64,000 bases of DNA from Leifsonia sp. Leaf264 (lineage in GTDB: Bacteria; Actinomycetota; Actinomycetes; Actinomycetales; Microbacteriaceae), in assembly GCF_001422325.1 (NCBI RefSeq), contig NZ_LMMR01000006.1:248001-312000 (forward strand). Reading direction: 5' to 3'. Positions 8,349-16,529 of the stretch are shown one piece after another (the stretch's first letter is position 1; every line of letters begins with the position of its first letter). A program made the translations under genes and the position numbers. The notes under the pieces were generated by a model that was not told where the DNA came from, ran no database searches, and saw nothing but the letters and a program-made list of their open reading frames with translations.

Positions 8349-8967
8349 GGAGCCGGCCGACGCCACGGTGGTTGCATCGTCCGCAGGGAGTGTCGCGAGA
8401 GTTCTCTTCGTCTGCACCGGCAATATCTGCCGGTCGCCCTATGCCGAACTCCTCCTGCGTGCGACATTGACGGCCGCAGGGGTCGACGACGTGAGGGTGT
8501 CCTCGGCTGGGACGGATGCGGTGGAGGATCGCGAGATCGCCGGGCAGATCGGAGCCACGCTGAGAGAGCTCGGAGTGGAGTCGGCAGGATTCAGGGCGCG
8601 GCAGCTCACCCGCTCGATGCTCGAGAAGGCAGACCTGATCCTCACGGCGGAACGCAGCCATCGCGCTCTCGTCGTGCGCATGCATCCCAAGGCACTCTCC
8701 CGCACCTTCACCATCGCCCAGGCGGGACGCATGTTGAAGTTCGTGCCGACCGGCCCAGTGCTGTCGTCTCCGCTCGACAGGATCGCAGGGCTCACGCATT
8801 CCCTGGCCGCCGCTCGTGGACTCGCGGGACCATCATCCGATCACGACGACATCGCTGATCCCTGGGGTGAATCCGATGCTGCCTACCGCCGCGCGACGTC
8901 ATCGATAGCGCCGGTCGTCACTCAGCTGGCCAGCAGCCTCATCCCGTCACGGCACTCCGCGCGCTGA
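8317..8967 (+). CDS. Low-molecular-weight protein tyrosine phosphatase (Wzb-like)
   Basis: The signature CTGNICRS places nucleophile Cys33 and phosphate-binding Arg39, followed by SPYAE. The general acid is Asp181 in DIADPWGE, matching the DP-(Y/W) motif. The enzyme should remove phosphate from the BY-kinase tail, keeping the EPS machinery cycling. ATG at 8317 is chosen because GGAGG lies exactly six bases upstream (8306-8310); this makes a 32-base overlap with the kinase gene and argues for coupled translation. The protein has 216 residues. The first 27 residues are polar and the last 30 or so are Ser/Ala-rich, both beyond the usual 150-170-residue core. A longer upstream frame is Arg-rich and not conserved. 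Confidence 0.88.
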   Translation: MQPAKRQTAAEEPADATVVASSAGSVARVLFVCTGNICRSPYAELLLRATLTAAGVDDVRVSSAGTDAVEDREIAGQIGATLRELGVESAGFRARQLTRSMLEKADLILTAERSHRALVVRMHPKALSRTFTIAQAGRMLKFVPTGPVLSSPLDRIAGLTHSLAAARGLAGPSSDHDDIADPWGESDAAYRRATSSIAPVVTQLASSLIPSRHSAR

Positions 8968-9001
8968 CCGGCGTGTCCACCCATGGCGGGCGGGATCCGC
9001 A

Positions 9002-11053
9002 TCAATCGCTACCGACGGCGTAGTAGCTGAGGTCCTGCACGTCGGGCCTCGCCTCGACCACGTGCACGGAATCGGCATCGACCACGACTTTGCCTGCGCG
9101 AACGACATCCGCGGAGATCGTCCCGGTCTCCAGCGGGAACGACTGGATGAACTGACCGGCGGCAGCGGTGTAGCTGTGAACCTGCCCGCCGATGACCACC
9201 TTCACTTGAGCGGCCGACTTCAGGAACGTCATGACCTCGACCTCGTCTCTCGGTGCGGTCTTGGACCCTCCGAGAGTCGGCTTCATCAGCAGGGACTGGC
9301 CCGCCGTCGGCGCGGCGCCTATCTCCTGCACACGGTGGGTGATGTACACGCCCTCTGTCGCCACTGCCGGTGTCGCTCCACTCTTGAACCGCAGCAGGTA
9401 GTACCCGTTGATGTCCAGGAAGGCGCTTCCGTGATCGACGGACGGCGCCATGGACGTGCCCTCGCTGTAGTCGTTCCAGGTGACGAGTTGCACCATGTCC
9501 GCGCCCTGCGCGATGGCCTGCTCCCAATTCTCGCGGAGAGTCAGGGTGGCCGCGGCCTCGGCGTAGACGCCCTGGTTGGGCCTGACGTCTTGAATGCCGA
9601 TGCCCGGCATCCACTTCACCCCCAGCGAATGAGCCGTGGCCGCGCGGTTCGGTCGGTTGAGAACTCCATCGGCGTTCCGCGTTCCCCAATCACCGAGGGC
9701 GTAGCTGACGGGCGCGTATCGCGTCATATTCGGCACGCTGGAGTCCAGAAGGACTGAGATGAGAGCGATTTTGAAGCCGTAGCGGGACGCGAGAGTGCTC
9801 TTCAGCTGAGTCCACCATTCGGGGCTCTGATTCTCCGCCTTGAACGACGAGAGCACGTAACGCCCGTCGGCGAGACGGTAAGCGGACCCTGACGAATAAA
9901 GCTCGGCGAGCTTCGCCGAGACGGTCTCGATGCCGGCTGCTCCCGCGGAGGAGGTCATGTCGAGGTTCGGCACGATGACGAACCCATCGCCGACGTTCGA
10001 TGCGGCCTTCATGAGTCGGGCCGTCGTGTCCCAGTTGCGCCCGGAGAGACTCAACACGTCCACGGTGAATCCGTCGAGACCAGCGCTCTTAGCCTGAGTC
10101 ACCTCAGTCTCGAGGTCCTTCAACTGCCAGTCGCCACTGAGTGGTGCTCGACCGACTGGTCGATCGCGAAGTAGTCCGCCATAGGCTGCGTGCTTCCCAT
10201 TCTCACCCGTTGCGGTGAGGTAGTTCCGGCTGTAGTAGTCCGTAGCCGGAGCCTGGTTGTCGAGCGAGATGGGGTACGGAGGGAAGTAGTGCGCGAACAC
10301 CTTCCGAGAGGGATCGATGGCCCCACTGGCTGTGAATGGGAGGGCATGATCGAGAGATGCGCCCGGATCCGGTGTGGCCGACGGCGTGGGGCTCGCGGTA
10401 GGACTTGGGACCACCGTGGGCTTTGGAGTCGGTGACGCAGTGGGCGTTGACGGCGTGGCGATCGACTCGACGGTGAGACGCAGGCGAACGGGATGAGCCG
10501 CCGTGTTGTAGATGCGATTGCCGACATAGGGCTGGCTGTAGCGCAGCATGAATGACGTGGCCTTGGTCGTCGAGATCGTGGCGAGGTCGACAAGCGGGAG
10601 GTTCAGACGCGTCCCGGGGTTCGGGCGGAGCAAGGAGGAGTTCAACGCATGTGCGCTGTCCGCCGGACGGTTGGAGTCAGTGAGAGTCTTAGCGGACCAA
10701 GAGACCGTGACGGGGTACACCTGAACGCCGCCCGATGTTGCCATCGTGGACTTGGGGAGCACTTCGAGGGTGGCACCGACGACGCGCACGTTGCCGAGCT
10801 TCGACGTATCGAACTTGATGAATGCCCTGTCAGCTGTGCGCGTGAAGCTGAGGTACGTCGCACCGGCCATCGGCGTCTTGGGGGCGCGGCTCGTGGTCCA
10901 CGTCGTTTCGGCGGGCGTGAGCACCACCTCGGTCCGCACTGCAGCGGCATCCGACGGCAGAGCCGGGAACGCAACGACGATCAGCGCAGCGATCGCGGCC
11001 ACAGCGACAGCCACCCGGAGGAGGGGGCGTGGGAGGACGAGGGTCTTTTCCAT
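9002..11053 (-). CDS. Secreted GH71-family alpha-1,3-glucanase-like protein with N-terminal beta-sandwich module
   Basis: This 683-residue protein has a signal peptide at about residues 1-38. A DNRLRE/CBM96-like beta-sandwich follows (AFIKFDTSKLG, then VVGATLEVLP), then a Pro/Thr/Ser linker at about 200-235. The catalytic domain opens with KVFAHYFPPYPISLDN and continues with AGLDGFTVDVLSLS and VQLVTWNDYSEGTS, the hallmarks of GH71 endo-alpha-1,3-glucanases (mutanases). A C-terminal beta domain ends the protein. Substrates would be alpha-1,3-glucan of fungi or of a bacterial EPS. It converges with the phosphatase gene 34 bases away, at the edge of the EPS locus. ATG at 11053 is preferred; ATG at 11077, eight codons earlier, is possible, and neither has a strong ribosome site. 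Confidence 0.82.
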   Translation of the reverse strand: MEKTLVLPRPLLRVAVAVAAIAALIVVAFPALPSDAAAVRTEVVLTPAETTWTTSRAPKTPMAGATYLSFTRTADRAFIKFDTSKLGNVRVVGATLEVLPKSTMATSGGVQVYPVTVSWSAKTLTDSNRPADSAHALNSSLLRPNPGTRLNLPLVDLATISTTKATSFMLRYSQPYVGNRIYNTAAHPVRLRLTVESIATPSTPTASPTPKPTVVPSPTASPTPSATPDPGASLDHALPFTASGAIDPSRKVFAHYFPPYPISLDNQAPATDYYSRNYLTATGENGKHAAYGGLLRDRPVGRAPLSGDWQLKDLETEVTQAKSAGLDGFTVDVLSLSGRNWDTTARLMKAASNVGDGFVIVPNLDMTSSAGAAGIETVSAKLAELYSSGSAYRLADGRYVLSSFKAENQSPEWWTQLKSTLASRYGFKIALISVLLDSSVPNMTRYAPVSYALGDWGTRNADGVLNRPNRAATAHSLGVKWMPGIGIQDVRPNQGVYAEAAATLTLRENWEQAIAQGADMVQLVTWNDYSEGTSMAPSVDHGSAFLDINGYYLLRFKSGATPAVATEGVYITHRVQEIGAAPTAGQSLLMKPTLGGSKTAPRDEVEVMTFLKSAAQVKVVIGGQVHSYTAAAGQFIQSFPLETGTISADVVRAGKVVVDADSVHVVEARPDVQDLSYYAVGSD

Positions 11054-11229
11054 CGGTTCACTTTCGAGGAAGCGCATGTAGGGGAGGTTGCGCTACCAGT
11101 CAGACGAACGACGCGTCGGGGACGACGTCCTGCGAGAAGGAGGTTGGAGTCACACTAGCAAGGCGTTCTCATACGGTCGAATGAATATGAAGAAGCTCTC
11201 ACGTTGCCGAACCGCCGGCTGCCCCCAGT

Positions 11230-11982
11230 TCAGGCCTGAAGCACAGTCGATGGATGCGGAGCCGGATGCCCGTGCACCTCGTGGTGCAGTCGCTCCATCG
11301 TCTCGTCGAGTCGTGCAGCGGTCTCGGCCGCCTCGGTGAGGCCGTCGACGAGGTGCTGGGGCACCTGGCGGTCGTACTTGTAGTAGGTCTTGTGCTCGAG
11401 GCTGGCCCAGAAGTCCATGGCGATGGTGCGGAATTGCACCTCGACGGTGACGGCGACGGGGCCGTCGGAGAGGAACACCGGCACCTCGAGGATCACGTGC
11501 AGGCTGCGGTATCCGTTGGGCTTCGGATTCGCGATGTAGTCCTTCATGCTCAGCACGCGCACGTCCTGCTGGGCCGTGAGCATGTCGACGATCCGGTAGA
11601 CGTCCGAGACGAAGCTGCAGGTCACCCGGACTCCGGCGATGTCGGTGATCGACGAGCGGATCGCCTCGAAGGATGGTTCGATGCCCTTGCGGTCGAGCTT
11701 CTCGAGTACGCCATCGGTCGACTTGAGTCGGCAGGAGATGTTCTCGATGGGGTTGTGACCCTCCTGCTCGCTGAACTCCTCGCGCAGGATCGACAGCTTG
11801 GTGACTATCTCGTCCATGCCGAACTTGTAGCGCTGCAGGAAGCGGCTGAACTCATCGCGCAGGGCCTTCATCTCAGCCAGGGTGTCGAGGTCGAGGTGCT
11901 CGAACAGCTCGCTGGTGCGAGGGGTGAGGAGAGGTCGCGTCAACGCGGTCAGGCGGGTCTTGTCATCCGGGATCGTGTCCAC
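11230..11982 (-). CDS. Small alarmone synthetase (GTP pyrophosphokinase, RelQ/YjbM type)
   Basis: This 250-residue stand-alone RelA/SpoT synthetase domain has no hydrolase or regulatory domains. Diagnostic segments are ISCRLKSTDGVLEKL, ITDIAGVRVTCSFV, the ATP/GTP-binding loop NPKPNGYRSLHVILE, and EVQFRTIAMDFWASLEHK near residue 185, which holds the catalytic Glu and the Arg/His contacts. It transfers pyrophosphate from ATP to GDP or GTP to make (p)ppGpp, a stringent-response signal, in the cytoplasm. The start is GTG at 11982 with TACCGT exactly six bases upstream, so the mRNA is probably leaderless. The length is a little above typical RelQ proteins (210-230). Confidence 0.9.
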   Translation of the reverse strand: MDTIPDDKTRLTALTRPLLTPRTSELFEHLDLDTLAEMKALRDEFSRFLQRYKFGMDEIVTKLSILREEFSEQEGHNPIENISCRLKSTDGVLEKLDRKGIEPSFEAIRSSITDIAGVRVTCSFVSDVYRIVDMLTAQQDVRVLSMKDYIANPKPNGYRSLHVILEVPVFLSDGPVAVTVEVQFRTIAMDFWASLEHKTYYKYDRQVPQHLVDGLTEAAETAARLDETMERLHHEVHGHPAPHPSTVLQA

Positions 11983-11988
11983 GCTTCG

Positions 11989-11994
11989 ACGGTA
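11989..11994 (-). promoter_or_regulatory. Leaderless -10 box of small alarmone synthetase gene
   Basis: TACCGT on the minus strand, six bases (CGAAGC), then the GTG start at 11982. This is the TAnnnT-N6-RTG arrangement of leaderless actinobacterial genes. No clear -35 box is seen. Confidence 0.6.
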
Positions 11995-12047
11995 CCCAGC
12001 CCGCCTTTGCGATCCGTGTGAATCGACTACGAAATCGCAGGCGGCGT

Positions 12048-12932
12048 TCAGAGCTGCGTGTCGGCCACCGAGAAGGTGTCGCAGGCTTCAGCGCCGCCGT
12101 CGTAGCCGGCCTGGAACCAGCGTTGGCGCTGCTCGCTGGAGCCGTGCGTCCACGCCTCGGGGTTCACCGCCCCGCCCGACGACTCCTGGATGCGGTCGTC
12201 GCCGATCGACGCTGCGGCGTTCAGCGCATCCGCGATCTGAGCCTTCGTGACGGGTTCGAGCAGAGGAACGTCGGAGGCTGCCGTCGGCTGCTCCGAGGCG
12301 GCAGCAGCCCAGGCCCCGGCGTAGCAGTCGGCCTGCAGTTCGACACGGACACTGGCGGATGCCGCCCCCGTGGCTCCGCTCTGCGAGGCGTCGATGGCGC
12401 CCGTGAGGTTCTGGATGTGGTGGCCCCATTCGTGGGCGATCACGTACATCTCGGCAAGCGGTCCGCCTGAGGCGCCGAAGCGGCTGCGGAGTTCGTCGTA
12501 GAAGGCCGTATCGAGGTAGATGCGCTGGTCGGGCGGGCAGTAGAACGGTCCGACGGCGCTCGTCGCGTTGCCGCATCCGGTCTGGGTCGCGTCGGTGAAC
12601 AGGGAGACGTTCGTCGTGGCGTACGCGGCTCCGAGCGCCGGCGTCTCCTCGGCCCAGTAGGCGTCGAGCGATTCGGCGGCAGCCTCGATGCGGCAGTCGA
12701 TGTTCGCGTTGGCGTCGGCACCGGTCTCGCAGCCAGTGATCACCTCGTCGCTTGCGGAATCCGATCCGCCTCCCCCGCCCGCACCCACGATGCCCGAGAG
12801 GTCGACGCCGAGGAGCTGGCCGATGAGGACGATGGCGATGACGCCGATGCCTCCTCCGACTCCGATGCCGACGTTGCGGCCGCGCTTGGACACCTTGCCG
12901 CCACCGAGCTTGGCGTTGTCATCGAACGTCAT
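12048..12932 (-). CDS. Neutral zinc metallopeptidase (YpfJ family)
   Basis: The 294-residue product has a cytoplasmic basic N-terminus (SKRGRN), a single membrane helix at about residues 21-45, a Gly-rich linker, then the extracytoplasmic YpfJ peptidase domain. Zinc motif HEWGH is at residues 167-171 (IAHEWGHHIQNL), and ELQADCYAGAW follows as the third-ligand region. Conserved cysteines sit near positions 68, 80, 120 and 132. The family is widespread and its substrates are not established; a neutral zinc endopeptidase at the outer membrane face is implied by motif and topology. ATG at 12932 is chosen because it fits TACGTT-N6-ATG and starts MTFDDNAKLGGG as in homologs; the extended frame to 13181 is Cys/Arg-rich and rejected. 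Confidence 0.88.
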   Translation of the reverse strand: MTFDDNAKLGGGKVSKRGRNVGIGVGGGIGVIAIVLIGQLLGVDLSGIVGAGGGGGSDSASDEVITGCETGADANANIDCRIEAAAESLDAYWAEETPALGAAYATTNVSLFTDATQTGCGNATSAVGPFYCPPDQRIYLDTAFYDELRSRFGASGGPLAEMYVIAHEWGHHIQNLTGAIDASQSGATGAASASVRVELQADCYAGAWAAAASEQPTAASDVPLLEPVTKAQIADALNAAASIGDDRIQESSGGAVNPEAWTHGSSEQRQRWFQAGYDGGAEACDTFSVADTQL

Positions 12933-12938
12933 GCCGCA

Positions 12939-12944
12939 AACGTA
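12939..12944 (-). promoter_or_regulatory. Leaderless -10 box of YpfJ-family gene
   Basis: TACGTT on the minus strand, then six bases (TGCGGC) to ATG at 12932. There is no Shine-Dalgarno sequence, consistent with a leaderless transcript. Confidence 0.6.
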
Positions 12945-13017
12945 GCGGGCCGCGGTGCCCGGCACCGACCGGTTGACAACGCGGGCTGGTATCAGGCAGG
13001 AGGCACCGGCACGGACC

Positions 13018-14055
13018 TCAACGCCGCCCCGGGCGGCCGGGCAGCGTGAACACTCCGGGCACATCACGGAGCAGGCGGTGAACGCCCAAGGCGATCGCGA
13101 TCGCCGCGGCGCCGAGCACGACGGGCAGCGCTGCAGCGGCGGGAGCAGGGATGTGCGGAGTCGTGGCGACGAGCACCGCACCGACGGCGAGCAGGGGGAA
13201 CGCGTGCACCGCGTAGAGGGGCAGGGTGCGGGTGCCGAGGTAGCCCACCACGGTGAAGAACCGCATCCGGCTCATGATCACGGCCAGCGCGATGCCGACG
13301 GCCACGGCGAGCAGGCTCAAGCCGAAGAGAACGAGCGGGATGTCGCGGATGCCGCTCGCGAAAGTGAGGCCGATGAGGCCGAGGTAGACGACGCCCAGAG
13401 CTGCGGCATGCCACCAACGGATGCCGGGGGCGAGGCGTCGCACGCTGCCGCCGATGCGCAGTGCAAGCAGGAAGAAGAACAGGTAGCGGCCCGTCTTGTC
13501 CCACGTCGAGTCGGTCTCCAGGATGCCGGCACTGAACAGCACCGACACGATGCCGGCGAGAGCGAGGGGGATCAGCGCCGGCCAGGAGCGGGTGAGCCAC
13601 GCGATGGTGAAGAACAGCGGGAGCGCGTAGAGGAACCACAGGTTCTCGTTCGGGATGACGGCGAGGGTGACGATGTTCCAGAGTGGGCTCGGTTCTGGCT
13701 CGATCGAGGTCGGTGGAAGCAGCGCGAGGAAGAGCTGCTGCAGCAACACCCAGAGCACGTAGAGGTAGATGAGCAGTGCCAGGCGCCGCTGGAACAGCGC
13801 CCGGTAGCCCAGCGTGACCGCCCGCGCGCCGAGCACGCCCGACATGAAGAAGAACAGGGGCATTCGGAACGTCTCGAGCATCGGATTCGCCCGGGCTCCG
13901 GGCACGTCGACGCCGGCGAGACCGAGGTACATCGTCGCGTGGTAGAGCACCACCAGCACGATGGCGATGCCCTTTGCCGTGTCGATCCAGCGTTCACGCA
14001 CGACCGGCGCAAGCACAGGCTGCTCGACCGCCGCGACGGTGGATCTCCCCCTCAT
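13018..14055 (-). CDS. Membrane acyltransferase, family 3 (Wzy-type sugar O-acyltransferase superfamily)
   Basis: This 345-residue integral membrane protein has about ten helices. The N-terminal segment RERWIDTAKGIAIVLVVLYH matches acyltransferase-3 proteins (R-x-D-x2-KG-I/A-I then a conserved His in the first helix region), and MPLFFFMSGV is the second family hallmark. These enzymes transfer acyl groups, commonly acetyl, to sugars of cell-envelope glycans or secondary products. The gene stands alone on the minus strand with its own leaderless promoter, so the acceptor cannot be inferred from neighbours. It is closest in style to the fucose 4-O-acetylase-like subgroup. The C-terminus ends in a short Arg/Gly/Pro tail. 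Confidence 0.85.
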   Translation of the reverse strand: MRGRSTVAAVEQPVLAPVVRERWIDTAKGIAIVLVVLYHATMYLGLAGVDVPGARANPMLETFRMPLFFFMSGVLGARAVTLGYRALFQRRLALLIYLYVLWVLLQQLFLALLPPTSIEPEPSPLWNIVTLAVIPNENLWFLYALPLFFTIAWLTRSWPALIPLALAGIVSVLFSAGILETDSTWDKTGRYLFFFLLALRIGGSVRRLAPGIRWWHAAALGVVYLGLIGLTFASGIRDIPLVLFGLSLLAVAVGIALAVIMSRMRFFTVVGYLGTRTLPLYAVHAFPLLAVGAVLVATTPHIPAPAAAALPVVLGAAAIAIALGVHRLLRDVPGVFTLPGRPGRR

Positions 14056-14061
14056 CCCTGC

Positions 14062-14067
14062 AGGCTA
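14062..14067 (-). promoter_or_regulatory. Leaderless -10 box of membrane acyltransferase gene
   Basis: TAGCCT on the minus strand, six bases (GCAGGG), then ATG at 14055. The GCAGGG spacer is too close to the ATG to be a normal ribosome site. Confidence 0.58.
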
Positions 14068-14129
14068 GGGCGATCTCCGCCGCAGACGAGGAATCGTCAC
14101 GTGACGTTCACACGGCGCGTGCCGGACGG

Positions 14130-15086
14130 TCAGCCCGCGAAGCGGTCCGTCGCCTCGATGAGGGCATCGCGGATGCCCGGCTCGTCGAAGGCGTGACCGG
14201 CATCCGGGATCATGCGGAAGTCGGCCTGCGGCCACGCCCGGTGCAGGTCCCACGCCGTCATCGGCGGCGTGCAGATGTCGTAGCGGCCCTGCACGATGAC
14301 GGCGGGGATGTCGTGGAGCTTCACCGCGTCGCGGATGAGCTGCCCCTCCTCCCACCAGCCGCCGTTCATGAAGTAGTGGTTCTCGATGCGTGCGAACGCG
14401 ACCGCGTAGTCGGGCTCGGTGAACTTCGCGATGGTCTCCTCCTGCGGCAGCAGGGTGATGGTGGAGGACTCCCAGCGTGACCAGGCGATGGCAGCAGGGC
14501 GGTGCACGGCCGGGTCGGGGTCGTTGAGGAGCCTGCTGTACGCGGCGATGAGGTGGCTGCGCTCGGCCTCGGGCACCGGTGCGATGAAGCCCTCCCAGAG
14601 GTCGGGGAACATGGCCGCCGCGCCGCCCTCGTAGAACCAGTCGAGCTCGATGCGGCGCAGCGTGAAGATGCCGCGGAGGATGATCTCGGTGACCCGCTCG
14701 GGGTGCGTCTGAGCGTAGGCGAGGGCGAGGGAACTGCCCCATGATCCGCCGAGCACCTGCCAACGGTCGATGCCGAGGTGCTCGCGCAGCTTCTCGATAT
14801 CGGCGACGAGGTGCCAGGTGGTGTTGGCGCTGAGGTCGGCCTCCGGCGCGCTGACGTGTGGGGTGCTCCTGCCGCAGCCGCGCTGGTCGAGCAGCACGAT
14901 GCGGTACTTCTCGGGGTCGAAGAGCCGACGCTGGGTCGGGCTCGTGCCGGCGCCGGGTCCGCCGTGCAGGAACACGACGGGCTTGCCGTCGGGGTTGCCC
15001 GAGGTCTCCCAGTACATCTGCTGGCCGTCGCCGACGTCGAGCATGCCGGTGTCGTACGGTTCGATCTCGGGGTAGAAGTCGCGCAT
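14130..15086 (-). CDS. pip: Proline iminopeptidase
   Basis: This 318-residue alpha/beta hydrolase begins MRDFYPEIEPYDTGMLDVGD, the classical start of bacterial proline iminopeptidase. The oxyanion region is LHGGPGAG (40-47). Nucleophile Ser115 sits in GGSWGSS; the acid Asp is in IVQGRYDICTPP and the His in DAGHAFDEPG near the C-terminus, so the triad is complete. Substrate-pocket segments WEGFIAPVP and ENHYFMNGGWW are also conserved. It releases N-terminal proline from peptides in the cytoplasm. The gene is divergent from malate dehydrogenase, with only 45 bases between the two starts, each carrying a leaderless promoter. The length equals the family norm. Confidence 0.93.
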   Translation of the reverse strand: MRDFYPEIEPYDTGMLDVGDGQQMYWETSGNPDGKPVVFLHGGPGAGTSPTQRRLFDPEKYRIVLLDQRGCGRSTPHVSAPEADLSANTTWHLVADIEKLREHLGIDRWQVLGGSWGSSLALAYAQTHPERVTEIILRGIFTLRRIELDWFYEGGAAAMFPDLWEGFIAPVPEAERSHLIAAYSRLLNDPDPAVHRPAAIAWSRWESSTITLLPQEETIAKFTEPDYAVAFARIENHYFMNGGWWEEGQLIRDAVKLHDIPAVIVQGRYDICTPPMTAWDLHRAWPQADFRMIPDAGHAFDEPGIRDALIEATDRFAG

Positions 15087-15092
15087 CAGGCA

Positions 15093-15098
15093 ACGATA
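15093..15098 (-). promoter_or_regulatory. Leaderless -10 box of pip
   Basis: TATCGT on the minus strand, six bases (TGCCTG), then ATG at 15086. It lies 21 bases from the opposing mdh -10 box, so the two promoters must overlap. Confidence 0.62.
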
Positions 15099-15119
15099 GG
15101 CGAAGACGGCAGGCGCGCG

Positions 15120-16142
<1,023 letters not shown>

Positions 16143-16171
16143 CGGCGTCTCGCGAGCGCTCGGTCGCTGGC

Positions 16172-16177
16172 TACGCT
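16172..16177 (+). promoter_or_regulatory. Leaderless -10 box of small glycine-rich membrane protein gene
   Basis: TACGCT, six bases (GGAGAC), then ATG at 16184. GGAG two bases from the ATG is too close to act normally, which favours the leaderless reading. Confidence 0.58.
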
Positions 16178-16183
16178 GGAGAC

Positions 16184-16381
16184 ATGGCCCAGCGACCCGC
16201 ACAACGACCAGCCCCTGAACCCGAGCGCGCTTCACGTCGCTCTCAGATCATCATCGGCGTCATCGTCGGGCTCATCGTCGGCCTCGTGATCAGCCTGTTC
16301 AGCGGCTTCTGGCTGTGGCTGGCGGCCGGTGCCGCCGTCGGGCTCGCGTTCGGCTCGTTCATCAAGCCGCCGCTGAAGTAG
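16184..16381 (+). CDS. Small membrane protein (65 aa), unknown function
   Basis: This is a short gene found by combining the ATG at 16184 with an exact TACGCT-N6-ATG promoter. The product starts MAQRPAQRPAPEPERASRR, a Pro/Arg-rich cytoplasmic tail, followed by two hydrophobic stretches (IIIGVIVGLIVGLVISLF and WLWLAAGAAVGLAFGSF) with glycine-zipper spacing and a short polar end. It has the size and look of actinobacterial small integral membrane proteins of unknown role. It lies just downstream of mdh but probably has its own transcript. The larger frame from 15794 is a shadow of mdh. A repeat array begins about 60 bases downstream. Confidence 0.72.
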   Translation: MAQRPAQRPAPEPERASRRSQIIIGVIVGLIVGLVISLFSGFWLWLAAGAAVGLAFGSFIKPPLK

Positions 16382-16414
16382 GCCGGCAACCGGGCAGACG
16401 CCGTCGTCGATGAA

Positions 16415-16525
16415 TCTCGATACGGCTGCTCGCTCCGCTCGCGGCCTACTCGATCAGCGGTAGGGGCGCTCGCGGCCTACTCGATCAGCGGTAAGGGCGC
16501 TTGCGGCCTACTCGATCAGCGGTGC
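16415..16525. repeat. Dispersed intergenic repeat with 31-bp direct repeat array (locus A)
   Basis: The element opens TCTCGATACG (16415-16424) and runs to CTACTCGATCAGCGG. From 16441 a 31-bp unit beginning GCGGCCTACTCGATCAGCGG is repeated at 16441, 16472 and 16503, the last copy being about 21 bases long. Related copies lie at 26068-26204 and 59819-59846. It occupies the gap between the small membrane protein gene and the convergent acyl-CoA oxidase gene. Confidence 0.8.
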
Positions 16526-16529
16526 GAGA

